Assembly (NCBI GenBank): GCA_963575645.1
Contig: OY754469.1
Span: forward strand, 18,928,001-18,992,000
Length of the DNA stretch: 64,000 nucleotides
Source: Xanthostigma xanthostigma
Taxonomy: Eukaryota; Arthropoda; Insecta; Raphidioptera; Raphidiidae
Direction: 5' to 3'
Positions 42,946 to 54,644 of the stretch are shown one piece after another (positions within the stretch are counted from its first letter, which is position 1; the number at the start of each line of letters is the position of its first letter). The notes below the pieces were generated by a model. That model searched no databases and was not told the DNA's origin. It saw only the letters and a list, made by a program, of their open reading frames with translations. A program made the translations under genes and the position numbers.

Positions 42946-43359
42946 ATGTCAAAAAATCATCAAGTTGGATAATCATCAGTATTTGCTTTTCGGCTTCACC
43001 AATAGAGTAAATCACATAGGAATTTTCCGACAAAAAAAATTGCGAAACCCTGGTTTAGTGTATTATATCCTTATCATAAAACCATCAAGTGAAATTGATG
43101 AGAATAGATATAATATTTCTACTGTCATATTACGTATTGTCTATTTATGTTATGTTAATAATATATTAACGACTTTGAAAAAACTCATGGCATAGATCAA
43201 TGTTTCTCAAACTTTTTACTCTGCTAATACCCAAGTTGTGATTAATTATTATACAAACATTTTAGATTAAAATCTTAATTATAAGCGTTTCAAAAATGAT
43301 AATAATCAATAGCTTCGTTCTTGTAGAAGTTCGTAACGATTTGAAATCATCAGTAAAGT

Positions 43360-43500
43360 CCGCTGCACACGAGGCTGAATTTGCCGCTAGGTTCCTTGCT
43401 AGATTTCACTGCTAGTTTTCTAGCGCTGGTTTTCTTCAAGCTTGCTCTGCAGGTAGATTCGGTGTGCGCGCAGTGATAGAACGGTACCAAAAGTGCATGT
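43360..43500 (+). repeat. Partial MITE of the GCACACGAGGCTAG family
   Basis: CCGCTGCACACGAGGCTGAA, then TTTCTAGCGCTGGTTTTCTT and GCGCGCAGTGATAG, parallels the left half of the element at 44154. The right half is missing. Confidence 0.65.
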
Positions 43501-43524
43501 TTATTGTCTCTAGTAAAGATAAAA

Positions 43525-43750
43525 ATGTGCTGCCAAAATTTTATTAAAATCGGACCGACAGGACCGGACTTAAAAATTTTATGAAAACGTTAGTTTGTAT
43601 CTTAATTATTTTAAAGGATGTATTAAGGGGTTAAATGTTTTATTTTGTCTAAAAACAAAACAGTTGAGTTCACTTAATAAAGCCACACCGTCTGTACTAG
43701 CAAGTACATTATATTGTCGGCAGGGTTTCGCACTGCGACCCGAGTTTTTT
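43525..43750 (+). repeat. Dispersed repeat, copy 1
   Basis: TTAAAATCGGACCGACAGGA then TATATTGTCGGCAGGGTTTC and GCACTGCGACCCG match 47510-47805 in order and orientation. Confidence 0.7.
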
Positions 43751-44153
43751 AGTTTGCAGCACTTTCTCTGATTAATTTACAACCAGTTTACAATCTTTTA
43801 CGAAGTCCGTAAGTTTTTCCTTGATTACTCATTAGATACTATTATGCGCAATGCAAGAATTTTGCAAGACGTGCCTTGTCACATGCTAATCCACTTCAGC
43901 CATGTGTTCCAAAAGGAAGGCTTAACACTCTTTTATGTATGTAGGTATAGATATTTCCTCCTAAAGACCAAATTAGTGAAGTGATTTTCATACATGACGT
44001 GTCATTAATGAGATATCTTAATGTCAAAAGTGTCATAGACTACAAAAAAATTCATTTGGGGCCCATTACCCGCCATATTGTTTTGGACGATGTAAAAAAT
44101 CTGGGTGTTGGTGCTGTTTTTTTTCTTCATTTATTTTCTTTATCATAGTAATT

Positions 44154-44604
44154 AAGGCCACTGCACACAAGGCTAGAAACGCTGCTTAATGTTACTTGCT
44201 AGATTTGCCTACCAGTTTTCTAGCGCTGGTTTTCTTGATTGCTGTTAAGTGCTCGCTTCACACGAGATTATTTTTCAAGCGTGTTTTGTAGATAGATCTG
44301 GTGCACGCGCAGTGACAGTTCGAATATAAACACAGAGCAAAACGTGTCTGTTGTCTGGCAGAATGCCGCCATGTGGGTGTTCAAGTGCCCACGTGAAGAT
44401 ACTGCTTCTTGATTGGTTCTTGCTCACACCTAGCAACAAATCTAGCAGGGAAAATAGCCCCTGTTCTAATTTTAAAACCTATCTTCTGAGCTAGCAAGAC
44501 AGCCCACAGTGACGTCATTTCCAGCTTCGTACCCAACCTACCGGCTAGCAGAACTCCTAGCAGCATTTCTAGCAGCGTTTCTAGCCTCGTGTGCAGCGGC
44601 CTTT
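44154..44604. mobile_element. TIR MITE, GCACACGAGGCTAG family
   Basis: AAGGCCACTGCACACAAGGC then TAGAAACGCTGCT at the left is mirrored by AGCAGCGTTTCTAGCCTCGT then GTGCAGCGGCCTTT at the right. The interior has repeated CTAGCAG words. No transposase. Confidence 0.8.
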
Positions 44605-45186
44605 AAGTATAGTATCATAGTATTATACTATGCCTTCACCTACAGTTCATTAAAATACGGTATACAAACTGGGGACGATCATCTGAAGTGGATAGAGTAT
44701 TTAAAATCCAAAAAAAAAAAAATACGGCAAATTTTTAACTTAAAATACCTATAGGCAAACTTGTCGAGGAATATTTTAAGAGCACAGAATTTTGACATTA
44801 TATGCGATATATATTTTTGAAAAATAATATGCACTCACTAAATTATTTTGATAAAAGTATATAGATAAATATTACAATACAAGAAAAATCAGCTACACCA
44901 TACCGCTTAGAACAACGTTCTTCGAAAAAGGGTCGATTTATACCGGCTTAAAAATATTTGAAAAATTACTTGGGGTTTAATTTTTTGTAAGCAATTTAGT
45001 GAATTCTCGGTGCTTTTAAGCATTTTTAAAAACGAAAGTGCTTGTCAGTTGAATAAATCGAGCATATATGAAAGTGTCCAATGCACGGTGTTTTGCCAAG
45101 GTCTGCTGATGAAAAAAAGTTTATTTTACGAATAGCACATTTCAAATATCGCCACAACACCGCGGTTGAGAGTCACTGCATTACTA

Positions 45187-45657
45187 AATATGTAGATACC
45201 TACTAATATAATCATGTTTATATATTCAATGGAAACAGGGTATAGACAACTGGCGAACACGGATATTTTACTGCACATATAAACATTATTGACGTTTTAT
45301 TGATCTATTTTTTTTAAACAGATATAGTACCCGTATGATAGTTTTTAATATTATTTTTTATACACATTTTTATGAATGTTTGTTCATATTAACAGGAATT
45401 CTATTCGTAGTTTTTACAGGTTCTTGGGTATTTTGTATGATACATTTGTTGGTATCAGCATTAGTCAAGAACGGCTGGACCGATTTTGATTAAACTAGTG
45501 CTCTGTCTACTTGAGACCAAACTTCAAATATATCCCACTGATTTTTAGTTCAAAAAAGGAGTTTCTACGGACAGCGGTGGCGTAGAGGGGACATGGCGGC
45601 ATGAAAGAGCGTCATGCCGTTTGCCGCACACAGCATATACAAATCGCAGTAAGGCAC
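45187..45657. other. Intergenic stretch, nothing firm
   Basis: Part (near 45460) resembles widespread repeat text (AAGAACGGCTGGACCGATTT). No boundaries visible. Confidence 0.3.
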
Positions 45658-46277
45658 CAATAGATTAGTGATGTGTCGCTCCTGAGCGAGTCGTTCATAA
45701 TGAACGACTACCTTCTCGGAGCGGAGCGAGTCGCTCTTTTTCTCGTGAATGACTCACTCCGAGCGCCATTGCTCTGTGCTGAGCTGTTCTGTACTGTTGC
45801 ATTCGCACATTTACAGAGCGCACACAGCACAGGCCACTGAAGCACTAGTGAATTTTGCCGGAGTTGTCTTTGTTGAATGACACACTGTAAGTGTAATATT
45901 ACTAAGCTTACAGTGACTTAAACCATTCACATTGACGTCGTTGACAAAGATATAATATTGTAACAATAAACATTATAATTGTTAAGCTTTTATTGTATTT
46001 TAAAGTTTGTCCGAAGACCGAAATGCATATAATATAAGTTCAGAATTATATTAAAATGAGCTCAGAGCTGAGTGTATGTATTGTGCTGTGCAATGCTACG
46101 TGACTCCTGAGCATGCAAGATGACAGTTCACACCGCTGCAGTCTGCATTCTTGTGTAGTGCGTACTGTCTAGTGTCGCTCCTTTGAACAACTAGCTCTGA
46201 GCGACTCTTTTTAGTGAGCGGAGCGCACGGAGCCAGCTCCCAATAAAGAGTCATTTGGACACATCACTACAATAGAT
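45658..46277. mobile_element. hAT-type MITE with 8-bp target duplication
   Basis: TAGTGATGTGTC at 45666 is exactly mirrored by GACACATCACTA ending at 46269, and CAATAGAT stands directly outside both ends (45658-45665 and 46270-46277). The 8-base duplication and TAGTG-type end fit hAT. Internally GAGCGAGTCG and related words recur. About 604 bases, no transposase. Confidence 0.9.
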
Positions 46278-46303
46278 GTTTCACATCAAAAAATTATGTG
46301 AAA

Positions 46304-46842
46304 TCTATACTAATATATAAAGCTGAAGAGTTTGTTTGTTTGTTTGTTTGAACGCGCTAATCTCAGGAACTACTGGTTCAAATTGAATAAATTTTTTTTT
46401 GTTGGATAGCCCATTTACCGAGGAAGGCTATAGGCTATATAATATTACGCTACGACCATTAGGAGCGGAGCTTTAATGAAAAATGTTGCAAAAAGTATCT
46501 CAAAAATAAGCTTCTATTCATGTGAAATCCACTAACTAGATATACTCGTATTAGTGATGAAAGAACACAACCTTAGGTAGATCAATTTTTTTTTTTTATT
46601 TTTTACATTGCTTTCTTCTAAGGCTTACATTTAAATTTATTTTAATTTTAATTAATTCATTTAAAAAAAATTATTAGTTAAAAAACGTTTAAATACTGCT
46701 CTTTATCGACAAAAACTTTTGAACGGTAACTCCGATCATCATGAAATTTGAACATCGGTAAACTAAGATGAATGTGTGTACTCATGTCCCTTCCTTCCCC
46801 TTTCGTTATTTTGCACCCGGGTGAAACCGGGTGGGACCGCTA
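46304..46842 (+). mobile_element. Helitron of the tRNA-Lys family, copy 3, tRNA core deleted
   Basis: TCTATACTAATATATAAAGC to GGGTGGGACCGCTA, colinear with 3879 and 20551. Where the others hold the tRNA-like sequence this copy has only CACAACCTTAGGTAGATCAA and then a T-run, so about 60-70 bases of the tRNA core are missing. Either the tRNA part was lost here, or a short stub (GGTAGA) marks a partial deletion. The terminal hairpin CCCGGGTGAAACCGGGT is intact. Confidence 0.8.
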
Positions 46843-47195
46843 TAATCTTATAAAAGCTGAAATATAAAAATAAATGAACGTAACCGATATTTTCTACTCT
46901 GCTTGATACCAATAAGGGAGAAATTCGTCACGCACTTTATGCAGACAACTGCAGTGCGTGAGGGAATATCAATAAATCACGCACCATGCATCACGAACGA
47001 AGCATCGTGCGTTTATCTGCCGTCGGTATCAATAATAATCATTGCAACGAACTACAACACCCTAAAGTTTACTTCCTGTATAAGAAACTTTAATGCAGAA
47101 AGGGCAGCAAAATCATAGCCCGCGAAGTGCATCGGCCAAGTTCTCGCAAAGTATTCTACACAAACCATTTCAAGCCCATTACAAAGCAGAACTAT
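46843..47195. other. Intergenic stretch with small inverted words
   Basis: CACGCACTTTATG, AGTGCGTGAGGGAATATCAA and GCATCGTGCG words recur near 46930-47030, possibly an eroded repeat. No gene. Confidence 0.3.
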
Positions 47196-47199
47196 TTTT

Positions 47200-47812
47200 A
47201 TGTATTTGCATAAGGCACTTACAACTATTGGCGTCGGTCGGATGGTGGGACTTAGGGGTCGGACCAAAATTTCTCGACGTTTTTATGTGTGTGTGTTAGC
47301 ACGATTACTCATGACAGACTTAATCGGTTTAAATGAATTTGGTCTATGTGTTGGAATCCACCACCGCACGAAGCCTATTTAAAAAGGGCTCAATCGGGTC
47401 ACTTTAAGGGTGGGTTTTAGGGGTTCAAACATTTTTTGGGCCCGAAAATACCGAAAAAATTATCAGAATCGTTTCAAATTTGACATTTAACCCTTTAGTA
47501 ATTATTAAAATGTGCTGCTAAAATTTAAAAAAAATCGGCCCGACAGGACCGCACTTACAAATTTTACGCAAACACAAGTTTACTGATATGGAGTTACATA
47601 CTGAAGGGTGTATATAATTTGGTACAGATGTTGAATTGATATGTAGCATTAAAATTAAGTAAAAAAATGTTATTTTAAGGGGTGTATTAAGGAGTAATTT
47701 TTTTTTGTTTTCTCCAAAATCAAAGTTAAGTTCATACAATAGAGCCACATTACCTATAAAAGCAAATACACTATATTGTCGGCAGGGTTTGGCACTGCGA
47801 CCCGGTTTTTTT
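47200..47812 (+). repeat. Dispersed repeat, copy 2 (longer)
   Basis: Contains GCACGATTACTCATGACAGA, a phrase common in moth repeats, and from 47510 the same order of words as 43525-43750 (AAATCGGCCCGACAGGACCG to TTGTCGGCAGGGTTTGGCAC). Open frames inside have no motif. Confidence 0.65.
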
Positions 47813-47879
47813 TTTCAAGTGGAGTACGGTATGCAATAATTTATCTAAATTTCTTTATGTCGTAAAAAGAACACATGCT

Positions 47880-48430
47880 TTATTCAGTATATTGATGTTT
47901 TAAAAGCTATTTATTATGGTCATGTCTATCCTATGTTAAGGTATGATATTGTGGCCTGGATCATAGTGTCTCTTTTGAAAGCGTTTTCATCAAGGAAAAG
48001 GCTATAGTGCGTGCCATGTTCAATTTAAATAGTAAACAATCGTATTGTAGGGACATCTTTCCTCTTGAAAAGATTATGACAGCTCCATGTATCTTTTTCT
48101 TGTTGCTTTTCGCTCATAGAAATATGGCAAGATATGCCTTGGTGAGGATGGACATGGTCATGATAAAAAAGCAATTAAACTACCGTTGGCAACAAAAGAC
48201 ATTTATAAGGATTGCTCAGAAAATTATTCAGTCTACATTTACCTGAAAGGTTAAAAAACAATATTTTGTCCATTTTTAAGAATTATATTAAACATTTTTA
48301 GTAGAACTGGCCTTTTATATTATTGATGAATTTTTATGTTCCCGATAGCTTTATAATTTAAGTTTATATTTTGTTGACGTGTCAAATAGATTTACGTCTC
48401 GACTGGCCAAATAAATATTTATCTATCTGT
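47880..48430 (+). pseudogene. LINE reverse-transcriptase C-terminal remnant (CR1/jockey type)
   Basis: Readable segments YYGHVYPMLRYDIVAW (the usual LRYGI..WG motif, altered), then after a frameshift FIKEKAIVRAMFNLNSKQSY and CRDIFPLEKIMTAPCI, the pattern that follows the RT core in jockey/CR1 elements and parallels CREVFKQNNLLTVPC in the LINE at 4532. A 3' UTR and AAATAAATATTTATCTATC tail follow. 5' truncated; not the same copy or family as the 4441-9276 element. Confidence 0.6.
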
Positions 48431-48538
48431 CCACCATAAAGAAGCAGTACTCTAAATTCAATACGCATAGGTGGAATGGTTTCCAATCAGAAATCAGGAT
48501 TTTGGTCATTCACTAGCTGACTGACTTAGAGATTATCA

Positions 48539-48825
48539 TAAAGTAGATTATTTTTGCCAATGCTGCAACTTTCACCTCCAAACAAAATTTTCAAGCCTGA
48601 AATCTTATGGTTGGAGCTATAGGGTTGAACCTAGGGGTTTAAGTTAGTGGCAAGGAGCTAGAGGTTGAGCGCTGGGAGGCTGGAGGGTTGAGCGGGGCTA
48701 GGCGGCTCGCAGTTGTTTTCTAGCGAGGTTGTATATGACGTCAGCGGTGTGAATAAAAACATGGAATTTCAGGCTTAAAAATTTTGGTTGGAGTTTGCAG
48801 ACCAGCCAAAATAACCTACTCCATA
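48539..48825. mobile_element. Small TIR element
   Basis: AAGTAGATTATTTTTGCC and TTTCACCTCCAAACAAAATT then TTCAAGCCTGAAAT at the left mirror ATTTCAGGCTTAAAAATTTT and GGTTGGAGTTTGC then AAAATAACCTACT at the right. The interior is unusually GC-rich (GCTGGGAGGCTGGAGGGTTG). Confidence 0.65.
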
Positions 48826-49044
48826 ATTTACAAGCGCCTAGCCGGGATTAAGAGGAGCATCAATATCGAATGCATCGACCGGTTGTTTGAAGACTACTCG
48901 CGTCTAGCCGGTGCTAGGATATGGCGCGTGATGTAATGAACTGTGATATAATAAAGTGTGGTCTATAATTGCAACATTATGTGTCTTGATAATATTTAAG
49001 TAAAATAAGTAAGTATATAATTTGACAAAAATTACTAAAATCTT

Positions 49045-49245
49045 AAAGGCCAAGTTCCATAAAAAGAACAAAATAATAACTTTGCCGAAAGAAAAAGTTA
49101 CTTCTTAGAAGGTTCCAAATTTTCATTTGGCAAGTTTCTATAAATGACTCGCGTATGTTAACTTGCCAAACTTGGCACCTTTACAGATCTCACTTCTTTT
49201 TTTCGGCAGTCACTTATTCCTTGTATCAAGCTTGGTCCTTTTTTT
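49045..49245. repeat. Imperfect inverted repeat
   Basis: GGCCAAGTTCCATAAAAAGA and TTTGCCGAAAGAAAAAGTTA are loosely mirrored by TTTTTTTCGGCAGTCACTTA and TCAAGCTTGGTCC; an inner pair TTTGGCAAG/CTTGCCAAA is exact. Confidence 0.5.
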
Positions 49246-49249
49246 ACAT

Positions 49250-49850
49250 TTATGTTTTCGGTGGGATATATTCTACTCGGCGCAGAACAACACGGAACAA
49301 CCAACTTTTTTCGTTAGAATACACTAGAATGAACGAAGGCTCGCACACCGTCTAATCGACACATAATCGATCTGATAGTGTGAAGGTCATCGCATGTTGT
49401 CCAGTATGCGTTCTAAAAGAGTCGATTATTTAATATCGTTTCGGACCAAATCAAATCAATTCATAAATCTGGACACAGGACTGCATTGTTTTATATATTT
49501 TATCAATATCATACAAAACTCCAAGAACTTTGAAGTATATGAATTTTGCTTCAAAATAATACCGCAATAAAAACCTTATCCGCGTTTGTGTTGGTTCCGC
49601 ATTTGAAACTATTGCTTTACTGCCCTCATTTCATATCGGTCGTAAAATGATCCATTTAGCACTATAGTGCGCATAGTAAAACAAGAAAATGCTATGTAAC
49701 CAATTCAACAACAATTTCCATAAACGACCTGTCAGCTACCATTAAGAGGTAGAAATGAAATCTGTAACACATAGAACCAGACGCAATATCAACTCAGCTA
49801 TCGTAAGCGATTGATGTACAACTATTTTTAAGGTTTAGTAATCACGAATT
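49250..49850. other. Intergenic stretch, nothing recognised
   Basis: No gene or repeat structure seen. Confidence 0.35.
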
Positions 49851-49852
49851 CT

Positions 49853-50098
49853 GTAACTAGGAGACCCAGCTTGAGCGTAGCGGTGGACCGATATCTGTCC
49901 TATGAACCAACGTTGCGTCAGCTACTGGGTAACGCACACACGTTCATTTCATGACTTACATGTGTGTAGTGTCTGTGAAGTTAAACAACTTTGGTAACTA
50001 TGGCGAAAACAGGTGGAAAAAGCCGAAGTTTTCTCAAGTAGTGATAACGGTCCGTCTCGAAACACAGCAAGCATAAGGAAGCTAGGTCTCCTGGTTAC
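49853..50098. mobile_element. Small TIR element
   Basis: GTAACTAGGAGACCCAGCTT and its near mirror GCTAGGTCTCCTGGTTAC bound 246 bases. No coding text and no certain target duplication. Confidence 0.6.
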
Positions 50099-50406
50099 AT
50101 GAGTATAATATTAAACAACATGATACCATGGCGAATAGGGAAACTTCGGATTTTCATGCTTCCAACACCGGCTAGATGTAAAAATATTGGTTTTCGGTCG
50201 TGTCACCTGCTTCACCTCGATGTAAGCGAAGATGGAGAAACCGTTAACAGTACGGCCGTCGCGCTGCGATCCCTTCCTTCACATTTCGGTGCGCTATACT
50301 TACACATTGTAACACGGTTTGTTTGTGAACCACTATTTCGCAATGTTTTCCTTATCAATATCTGGAACAATCCAATCGTCCTATCCAAAGGGGGGGGGGA
50401 GAGAAT

Positions 50407-51125
50407 CTGAAAGCGACTTAAGTGAGTGGTATGGAGAGGCAGTAGGTGACGACACGTCATTGAAAAAGGATGTTCTTTTTTTGTTTTTGAATACCATAAA
50501 AAATAAATAAACGAGTATAGAAAGTAAAGGTGAAAAGTGATAAATAAAGTAAAAATTAAATAAAACCAATATATAGAAAGTAATGGTGAAAAGTGATAAA
50601 TATAATTTAAAATAAATAAAATTGATATACTTAGAAGGTAAAAGTGAAAATTGATAAGTAAAGTTAGAAGGAAACAAACTGATATAGAAAGTAAAAGTGA
50701 AAATTGATAAGTAAAGCTAATGGAAAAGTAACTGTAAAATTCAAGATAGTTTCATTTGTTAAAAGACTCGGACAGTGGCTGGGGGAAAAATATAGACGAG
50801 TTTGGGACTTTGGGTGTTATCCTATTATCCTTAAATAAAAGAAAAAGAGAAAAATAACTTTATAAACAGATCTGATTTTTTTTGAGAATTAAATAACAAT
50901 TAAAAATTGATAGCACGTGCAGCTGTTACAGAATTTATGTAAACCGTTGACAGGTATGAAAGTTTATTTTTTTGATTATTTTTATTGCTGGCCTATGATT
51001 TATTTGTGGTATTGTACCAAGATAAATAAAATATATGTACTGTGATTGACCGGATCGAGAGGAGTTTTCTTTTAACTTATTTTATAACGACCAGATCACC
51101 CACTCCCACACCTTAAGGGTGTTAC
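50407..51125 (+). repeat. Possible LTR
   Basis: A purine run (AAAGGGGGGGGGGAGAGAA) like a polypurine tract precedes TGAAAGCGAC. About 720 bases later GGTGTTACAATATC resembles the end of the two LTRs at 26631 and 34397, with AGATAAATAAAATATATG (polyadenylation-like) before it. The start is a guess and no paired LTR was found. Confidence 0.3.
50516..50728 (+). repeat. About 62-bp tandem repeat, roughly four units
   Basis: Units contain ATAGAAAGTAAAGGTGAAAA then GTGATAA(A/G)TAAAGT. Spacing varies from 58 to 65. Confidence 0.75.
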
Positions 51126-51129
51126 AATA

Positions 51130-52775
51130 TCAATATAGTTACTTGTCTGTAAAATTGGACGCCTAATCTGTGGTACTTATATTACGTATAGTTTAGTATT
51201 ATAAAAATAAAAACGTTTAAATCGATTGTACACGTATGTCAGAAGTTCTACGACAGTCGACACGCCTCCATTGTAGTCGGTCTGTTGCGTGACATCTGAT
51301 GAACATGTACAGATAAACCAATCATTGATACAAAATAACCACTTCGGCTCAATCAATTATTGTTTTTCATTTAATATGTACAGTCACGGACTCAACATAT
51401 GTTACACTTGAGTTTTTTCTGTAGAGTTCATAAAGTCAGCAGGAACAGTTTGATAGATAAAATATGTCAATGTCAAAAATTTAAAGACATAATTGTCGTT
51501 TAAGGATGTGTGAGGAAATATCTTAAATTATCGAGAAATGAATAAAATTTTGTCAACTTATTTCCTACAGATATATCTGCAATAAGTACCCAAAGTTTCA
51601 GAACAGGTCTTAAGAGAAAATCGTGCATTCATAGATTAATACCGATAAAACACATAATAGTAATATCCCGAAAAAAAATTGTAATTTTTAAAATATGCTA
51701 GTCACATATCTAAGAAGTTCGGCTGTCAAAAAAGCCATCGGATGCTGTCACTCGCACTCATATGTTTGCATAATAAAATCATCGCGCTCATATAGCGAAC
51801 CTTTTATTGTGTCTGCCGGGATGTTACAACCGGAGGTAATGTCTGCCATCATAAATATAGGCTTATAATATTACTGCAAATAACATACAAAAATTTCAAG
51901 TTTGTTAAAATATATTTAAGTAAATGAATAAAAGCGTAAACTTTATTAAGTTCGCTACTGTACATCTATAATTATATACATTGTAAAAGGAATTAAAAAT
52001 GTTGTATGAATATATATAATGTGAAAATATAATTTGAACTCTAATCAAGAAATGATTAGAGTCCAAATTATTATGTCTTGAAAGGATAATAAAATTAATA
52101 GTTCGAATAATGAAGAAAACCTATATTATAATTCGGTACGTTTTTTTAATGATATAAACAAGTGGAGTATAGCATCAAATAGAAGAAAACAATAAATTAT
52201 TCGTAAAAACGCTATAAACTAGTTTATGACACCAGATTTTATAGTGTTAGGTTGATGATAGATTTCAATTTAACGAAGCAACCCGTATCTATATGGTTAT
52301 ATATTAAAAAAGTTATGATGGTTATTCCTTATATGAAAAACTGGCAAAGTCATAAATAAATTTTCAAACAGTATAATGGCGATTTAGATACAAATTGATC
52401 TTAGCAGTTTAAATTACAATTTATTTCCTTTATTATTTCCATAAATAAATAATAAAAATAATTAATGGCCATAAAAAGGATTAACTGCGATTTTGCTATA
52501 CGTTTATTGTTCGTGGAATCAATATTATGTAACATTAACATTACACCTGTAGGTATTAATGTTAATTTACATTATTTTACAAAATTATTTCAAGGTGGAT
52601 GGTTATTTTAGTTACTTTTGTATTGAAGACATGTTTGTGTTAATTAATAAGATTATTACAATAAAAGAAAAATAATGACTTGAGAATAGCCACGCACGTT
52701 GCGTTGGAATTACAAACTCCCGGTTATTAGCAATACGAGAACCGGTGAAAGTTCGAAATTAATAAATAAATAAAA
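51130..52775. other. AT-rich stretch, one small hairpin
   Basis: No gene of 60 codons. A hairpin with arms TTTGAACTCTAATCA and TGATTAGAGTCCAAA lies at 52031-52068. Confidence 0.4.
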
Positions 52776-52779
52776 TATA

Positions 52780-53062
52780 GGTAACAAATCTTTTTAAGTT
52801 AAACGATTTTATTGTGCAATCGATGATATACTAAAAACTGGAAAATAATTATGAGTCACCATAAGGGACTTTGATTAAACCAAAATAAAATCGTGGGGCG
52901 CATTTAGAAGAAAACTTTAATTTGTTTCAAATCGGTCTTTTTCGATTTTAATGTGACTATAAATGCGCCCCATGATTTTATTTTAGTTTAATCAAAGCCC
53001 CCTATGATGGACTCGATTGAACCAAAAGACCGTTTAACTTAAAAATCTTTTTTACCTATTTT
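52780..53062. mobile_element. 280-bp foldback element
   Basis: TTTTTAAGTTAAACG, GGGACTTTGATTAAACC and AAAATCGTGGGGCGCATTTA are mirrored by AAATGCGCCCCATGATTTTA, AGTTTAATCAAAGCCCCCTA and CGTTTAACTTAAAAATC. The loop is near 52925. Confidence 0.8.
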
Positions 53063-53239
53063 ATTTTTATATTTTTAGTGTACCTTACTTTATATTTTAA
53101 AGTGCGTTTTGCATTCGGACGAAAGCCGGACCGGTCAGTTAGTTATTATAGGTATGTTCCAAACAGTCAGCAAACGGACACGAAATCGTTACCGCCACGC
53201 GCAGGTAGGTAAAACATGTTCCAAAACCGATACAAACAG

Positions 53240-53720
53240 TTTCGTTTAGCTACTGCGCATGCGGCTGACAGTTTCAGATGGCCCCAGAGAAAGAAATCTA
53301 GAGGGTTGAAATCTGGGGATCTAGCTAGCCATTCTAATCTTATTAGTTTACTTGATTTTGTTACTTTTCCATTCTAATACATTCGATATAAACATGTTTA
53401 AACCTCTTTAATTAGTTTTTTAACTTCGAAAATTTAAGAAGCAATTTCTCGGTAACAAATCGGTTGAAACAAACAAATACGGTTGTGTAAGTAATAAAAA
53501 GCCCTTCCAAATTAGGGATCATTTGACCCACCGTCCCATTAAAAAAATTGGGGGGTTGTTACCCCAGCACAGAGCTAGTGTTACAGGAATTATTTTTGGA
53601 TAAAAATTGTTCTCCTTTGATATAATAAAAATCGACGTGTTTTTGGATTATTGTCAAAACGTTTATTTTGCCGAGTTTTATGGGGGTACAAGTTTTTGTT
53701 GGGACACCGGGTATATTATA
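53240..53720 (-). pseudogene. mariner/Tc1-type transposase DDE fragment and element end
   Basis: On the minus strand 53331-53272 reads WLARSPDFNPLDFFLWGHLK, the block with the second catalytic Asp of IS630/Tc1/mariner transposases (SPD..P.DFFLWG). Coding text is lost on both sides. The neighbouring region to 53720 (TACCCCAGCACAGAGCTAGT; TTGTTGGGACACCGGGTATA) looks like the noncoding end of the same element, with a possible TA target. Inactive. Confidence 0.6.
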
Positions 53721-54345
53721 GATTATAATAATAATTATTAATTAATAATAATAATTGGAGAACCATTCTTGTATACGGAATCGTCAAATAAATATATTTT
53801 GATAAAGAAAACATTTCTTGTCCTGATAATAAATACGTTGAAGCATGCAAGTTCACAAATACACAAAAAACGATTGAAGTATCGACGTACGTGTATTAAA
53901 TGTCGTTTATATGTAATTTGACGATGATAATAATAAGGTAAACTCAAAGTTTAGACTGCATTCAGTCATAAACGATAATTAATTATAAAAACTAAGTTTA
54001 GAAAAGTTTTATAAATACAACTTTACAAAGAGCGGTTTGAATTAACTTGTTTTATAGACATTAACTGAACTACTTTTCAATTAAAGTGGGTACCAACTGC
54101 TTGTGGACTTAATGTTAGTAAGTTTTAAATTTTGTTTCTTTTTCTTCATTATAAAGTAGCTACTTATTTCAATATTTCATCATTTTTAATGTTTTAAATG
54201 TTTCATTTTTTTTTTTTGGAATCATCCAATAATGTCTGTAGTATTTTTTGGTCGTTCATTGGCTTATTTAGGAGATTTTTGGGCTTAAAGCATGGACATA
54301 ATACAGCCTCCTAGCTCCCACACTAAGTGCAATAGTAATGAAAAC
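53721..54345. other. AT-rich intergenic stretch
   Basis: Nothing recognised beyond A/T runs and AATAAT repeats near 53725-53755. Confidence 0.4.
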
Positions 54346-54347
54346 GA

Positions 54348-54589
54348 TATTTATATTATGAAGAGGTAAAGTTTGTAAGCTTGGATGTAGGAAGTAATTT
54401 CTGAAACTACTCATTAGATTTCCAAAAATCTTTCACCAATATTCAGATTGGGCCTTCAGGATAGATGTAGGCTATATATTGTAGCATTAAAATAAAAACA
54501 ATTTTCATGGAGACCAATTTTGCAATTTAAGTTGACAAAAAAACAGTGGAAACCTGATAGTTCGGGCGAACCGGACCAAACCGCTATAA
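54348..54589 (+). mobile_element. Short Helitron (GAGGTAAAG family), copy 3
   Basis: ATTATGAAGAGGTAAAGTTT, ATATTCAGATTGGGCCTTCA, GGAGACCAATTTTGCAATTT and TTCGGGCGAACCGGACCAAA then CCGCTATAAT. Both ends are eroded. Confidence 0.65.
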
Positions 54590-54644
54590 TCTTTCATAAA
54601 GTGATATTTACACCTTTAAAACTGCTGGGTCTCAACTGGATATT

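Larger units (their letters stand above)
43199..45186. mobile_element. Possible hAT-type element boundaries
   Basis: CAATGTTTCTCAAACTTTTT at the left resembles a common hAT end, and GGTTGAGAGTCACTG at the right resembles its inverse. No matching target duplication was found and no transposase lies between, while two other MITE-like pieces do. Low confidence. Confidence 0.25.

Noticed and set aside
43199..45186. A single 2 kb hAT element
   Set aside because: The end sequences look hAT-like, but there is no target duplication and no transposase; the two ends may belong to different elements. Kept only as a low-confidence feature.
50099..50460. Overlapping 103- and 82-codon frames on opposite strands
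   Set aside because: No domain on either strand. They follow a TIR element directly and look like chance in a locally GC-richer segment.
50407..51125. A confirmed LTR with polypurine tract
   Set aside because: The 5' boundary is a guess and no partner LTR or duplication was found. Reported at low confidence only.
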